Shown here piece by piece: positions 6,669 to 8,747 of a DNA stretch of 8,747 nt. Origin of the DNA: Armatimonadota bacterium (lineage in GTDB: Bacteria; Armatimonadota; DTGP01; JAHWJO01); NCBI GenBank assembly GCA_019348365.1, contig JAHWJO010000168.1, positions 1-8,747 of the forward strand. The letters are read 5' to 3'. The position numbers and the translations under genes were made by a program. The notes under the pieces are model-generated. The model was not told the DNA's origin, ran no database searches, and was given only the letters and a program-made list of their open reading frames with translations. The first letter of the stretch is position 1; each line of letters starts with the position of its first letter.

Positions 6669-6716
6669 TTGTCAGGAGGCCCATTTGTCAGGAGGCCCAT
6701 TTGTCAGGAGGCCCAT
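6669..6716 (+). repeat. Triple perfect 16-bp tandem repeat in the leader
   Basis: Three adjacent identical copies of TTGTCAGGAGGCCCAT occupy 6669-6684, 6685-6700 and 6701-6716. The array starts within about one base of the predicted transcript start. Each unit carries AGGAGG, identical to a strong Shine-Dalgarno core, followed five bases later (in copies 1 and 2) by TTG of the next unit. Confidence 0.9.
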
Positions 6717-6807
6717 CCGTGTCTCCGCGTCTCCAAAGGAGTTCGGGTGAGGCGCTCTTCCATGCTTGTACCATCGCATTTTAATCTCCAGAAGGGGGGA
6801 TAAGATC

Positions 6808-8097
6808 ATGGCCATGATGACGACGGCCATATTTGATCGACGAGAGGACGCGCAGCGAGCCGTCCACGCGCTCCGTGACCACGGGGTGGACGAAGAGAAG
6901 ATCTCCGTCCTCGCGGTGGCGGACGACGGCAGCGGGAAGATCTCGGACCTCGACCACGAGGAGCGCGTTCCGGCGCCGGGGAAAGACGAAGGCATCAGCA
7001 CGACCACTCCGCAGGATGCCGCGAAAGGGGCGGCGGAAGGCGCGGCCATCGGCGCGGGGCTGGGACTGGTGGCGGCGTTGAGCTCGCTTTTCATCCCCGG
7101 CTTCGGCCTGCTCACGGGGGGCGGCGCGCTCGCCACCGCGCTCTGGGGCGCGGCGGGCGCGACGGCGGGCGGCGCGGTGGCCGGGGGCGTGACCGGCTTC
7201 CTGGCCGATATGGGCGTCCCTGCCCAGACCGCGCGCGATTACGAAGAGGCGATCAAGAAAGGCGGCGTCCTCGTCGCGGTTCATCAAACGGACGAAGCCA
7301 CGACCGGGGAGATTCAGCAGATTTTCGTCAAGTACCATGGCCACAGCGCCGGGGGGTATGCCGACATCGTGGAAAGCGGGGCTCCCCTCGCCACGCCGCA
7401 GAGACTCGACGAAACGAACGACCGGCTGCGCCAGAGCGATGCCGATCTGACCGGCGGGAGCGAGGGCATCACCATCGTTAAGACCCGGACCGATGCCGCC
7501 AACGAACGGCTGAACGAGACGGGCGACCTCAGCCGGACCGATGTCTCCCCCTCCGCCGGGAACATCGTCGCGACCACGGCCCCGGCCATGCAGCGGGATA
7601 CCCATCTCGATGCGGCCACCGGGGACGAAGGCTCGGCCAGCAGCCGTCTGGGTGACGTGGGGGGAGACCTTCATGACGACGTGCGGATCGGCCCGGCCCC
7701 GAACGATTTCGGCGCTTCCACCGAAGAGCTGGAAGGCACCACCAACGCCGTGATCGACACGGGCAACGTCGGCAGCACGACGAGCGGCCTGGGCGAGATG
7801 GACGCGGACGAGGTGCGGGTCCGAACCGAGCCGCCGGAAAGCCCCAGCGCGAACCTCACCGGCACGCTGGGCGGCAACGTCGGGGGAGTCGGCGGGGTGA
7901 CGGGTGGACTGACGGGCGGCCTCGGCAGCTCTGTGGGCGACCAGCCGGGGACCGCCGGGGGGACGAACGTCGTCGGCGATTCGGGCGCGATGGGCGGATC
8001 GACCGCTGTACTCTATAACCGTGACGAGGAGGATCCGGCGGAACCGATCAACACCCGCGAAGACATGACAGGGAAGGACCGCGATGAGAAACGATAA
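6808..8097 (+). CDS. General-stress (GSP17M/YflT-type) protein with glycine-zipper segment and long disordered tail
   Basis: This encodes 429 aa from ATG 6808, preceded by AAGGGGGGA (6792-6800) with a 7-base gap. An upstream in-frame TTG at 6766 lacks SD support. Residues 1-60 resemble the general stress protein 17M-like domain: 'TAIFDRREDAQRAVHALRDHGVDEEKISV' spans 6-34. A Gly/Ala-rich hydrophobic region with glycine-zipper spacing follows (about 71-132), then 'ARDYEEAIKKGGVLVAVHQT' (142-161), a segment usually found at the end of this module. From about 190 to 429 the chain is polar, acidic and low in complexity, with a Gly/Val/Thr-rich patch (351-398) and a charged end. Two short similar units, 'ETNDRL' (202-207) and 'DAANERL' (229-235), suggest internal repetition. 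The hydrophobic region suggests membrane association or self-assembly. The tail is much longer than in typical family members. It forms an operon with the overlapping small gene downstream and is probably induced by general stress. Confidence 0.75.
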   Translation: MAMMTTAIFDRREDAQRAVHALRDHGVDEEKISVLAVADDGSGKISDLDHEERVPAPGKDEGISTTTPQDAAKGAAEGAAIGAGLGLVAALSSLFIPGFGLLTGGGALATALWGAAGATAGGAVAGGVTGFLADMGVPAQTARDYEEAIKKGGVLVAVHQTDEATTGEIQQIFVKYHGHSAGGYADIVESGAPLATPQRLDETNDRLRQSDADLTGGSEGITIVKTRTDAANERLNETGDLSRTDVSPSAGNIVATTAPAMQRDTHLDAATGDEGSASSRLGDVGGDLHDDVRIGPAPNDFGASTEELEGTTNAVIDTGNVGSTTSGLGEMDADEVRVRTEPPESPSANLTGTLGGNVGGVGGVTGGLTGGLGSSVGDQPGTAGGTNVVGDSGAMGGSTAVLYNRDEEDPAEPINTREDMTGKDRDEKR

Positions 8098-8434
8098 CAT
8101 CGATGACAGAGAGGAACAGCCTACGGCTGCGGAGGTGGCGGGCACGGCGGGGGGGGCGTCGGCGGGCGCGAACGATGATGCCATCGGTGATTTCGCCAGC
8201 ACCGCCCGCCCGGCGGACAACACCCTGGACGACATCTCCGATCCGGTGGCGGTCCCGCAGGGGAACACCTCCGGCCCGACGAGCGGCGCGACGACGGGGG
8301 GATTCACCCACACCGGAGGCCGAGCGGGGATCACCACCTCCGGCGGCGCAGATACTTCTCCCACCCTCGATGCCGATACCGGAGGAGCCGTCACCTCGCG
8401 AACGCTGGACGAGGATGACGAAACGCCTCGCTAA
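8084..8434 (+). CDS. Small acidic disordered protein, companion of the stress gene
   Basis: This encodes 116 aa and starts inside the preceding gene (14-base overlap), with AAGGA five bases before ATG 8084, so translational coupling is likely. The protein has no Cys, Trp or Tyr and only two Phe, and is dominated by Gly, Thr, Ala, Asp and Ser. It should be largely disordered and soluble. A TLD-acidic/small motif recurs at 47-50, 94-97 and 107-110. The segment 'PTLDADTGGAVTSRTLDEDD' (93-112) resembles 'THLDAATGDEGSASSRLGD' (265-283) of the upstream protein, suggesting it arose by duplication of tail sequence. I do not recognise a family. A hydrophilin-like or stress-protective role is possible, but only by composition and context. 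A strong terminator follows 24 bases after the stop. Confidence 0.65.
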   Translation: MRNDNIDDREEQPTAAEVAGTAGGASAGANDDAIGDFASTARPADNTLDDISDPVAVPQGNTSGPTSGATTGGFTHTGGRAGITTSGGADTSPTLDADTGGAVTSRTLDEDDETPR

Positions 8435-8458
8435 TCTCGTGTTTCAGCCTCAGAATAA

Positions 8459-8501
8459 CAAACGGCAGAGCATCCCTCTCGGATGCTCTGCCGTTTGATT
8501 C
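8459..8501 (+). terminator. Strong Rho-independent-type terminator of the stress operon
   Basis: CAAACGGCAGAGCATCC (8459-8475), loop ctctc, and GGATGCTCTGCCGTTTG (8481-8497) form a perfect 17-bp stem. The right arm ends in TTTG and is followed by ATT, giving a modest T tract. It lies just after the acidic small gene and closes the two-gene unit. Confidence 0.85.
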
Positions 8502-8747
8502 CCCTCTATTGGGAACCCTACCCATTCTGACCCATTTTTACGGAGGATCAGGATAGGCCCTTTGCTAAAACAGTAGTGAGCGGCTGTACTCTTCTCCTGG
8601 TCCTGGCGCCGTCAGGCTCTTGGTATTTCTTCCTGTGAGGAGAGTACATGAACAGCGGTATTCTATAGGTTTGGAAAGGGAATAGGTCTTACACAAAGCT
8701 TTGCGTAAGTCCTGGGGAATAGGGTCTTCCCCCGAAAGGGAAATTGG
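8502..8747. other. Non-coding tail of the window
   Basis: I find no credible gene in these bases. A Shine-Dalgarno-like GTGAGGAG followed by ATG at 8648 opens only six codons before TAG at 8666-8668. The region also holds a 30-bp imperfect palindrome (8684-8713) and a direct repeat, GGGAATAGG-(G)-TCTT, that straddles it (8678-8690 and 8715-8728). A small hairpin, TTCCC-ccgaaa-GGGAA, lies near the end (8727-8742). This may be the upstream control region of a gene beyond the window. Confidence 0.45.
8684..8713. repeat. 30-bp imperfect palindrome, operator- or hairpin-like
   Basis: AGGTCTTACACAAAG (8684-8698) and CTTTGCGTAAGTCCT (8699-8713) are inverted arms of 15 bases, with two mismatched pairs and no loop. 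The AT-rich core CAAAGCTTTG is a perfect 10-bp palindrome. The symmetry without a loop fits a dimeric DNA-binding protein site better than a terminator. Confidence 0.5.

Larger units (their letters stand above)
6455..6807. other. Divergent intergenic region between surE and the stress operon
   Basis: This 353-base region must hold the promoters for both divergent units. On the forward side it contains a SigB-like promoter (6636-6661), a triple 16-bp tandem repeat (6669-6716) and the SD of the stress gene. On the reverse side, apart from the surE SD, I see no convincing promoter pair. Several open frames cross it, but none has an SD-supported start. Confidence 0.6.

Noticed and set aside
6669..6716. 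CRISPR-like array
   Set aside because: The three copies are directly adjacent 16-mers with no spacers and there are no cas genes, so this is a simple tandem repeat.
6493..6750. Possible 85-aa gene between surE and the stress operon
   Set aside because: It has no Shine-Dalgarno sequence, spans the predicted promoter and tandem repeat, and its product has no recognisable features.
6781..8394. 537-codon minus-strand open frame across the stress operon
   Set aside because: It covers two forward genes that have proper SD sequences and an operon terminator. It shows no domain, and its start lies before that terminator with no SD.

Overview
The window is GC-rich bacterial DNA with short, mostly forward-strand transcription units. 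I see no phage, plasmid, transposase or CRISPR genes, and no tRNA or rRNA. The gene set fits a free-living bacterium, perhaps of a Terrabacteria-type lineage such as Armatimonadota or a relative. It comprises a GHL10-like glycoside hydrolase, a YdbS/YdbT-like PH-domain membrane pair, SurE, and a general-stress (GSP17M/YflT-type) protein behind a SigB-like promoter. The taxonomic guess is weak, because no marker gene is present.

Layout. Positions 1-262 hold two inverted copies of a hairpin-forming dispersed repeat, then a further small hairpin. Positions 327-1730 encode a secreted GHL10-like protein; I place its start at a GTG behind a good Shine-Dalgarno (SD) sequence, downstream of an ATG that lies in the hairpin region. 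Positions 1909-4120 are an overlapping two-gene unit of bacterial PH-domain (DUF304/bPH2) membrane proteins, one domain followed by three. Positions 4253-4681 and 4915-5415 encode two small secreted cysteine-containing proteins of unknown function. A 13-bp perfect stem at 5467-5511 separates them from the convergent surE gene (5558-6454, minus strand).

The 353-bp region between surE and the next gene holds a SigB-like promoter (GTTTTG-N14-GGGTAT). Three perfect tandem copies of a 16-mer carrying AGGAGG follow at the predicted transcript start. Downstream is a two-gene stress unit: a 429-aa GSP17M-like/glycine-zipper protein with a long disordered tail, then an overlapping 116-aa acidic disordered protein whose C-terminus resembles part of that tail. 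A strong 17-bp terminator hairpin closes the unit. The last ~250 bp have no credible gene but contain a 30-bp imperfect palindrome.

The most interesting locus is 6636-8497, which looks like a self-contained general-stress operon with an unusual leader and two low-complexity, probably disordered products. I do not see a clearly new defence or mobile system. The other genes look like ordinary envelope and housekeeping functions plus two unstudied secreted proteins.
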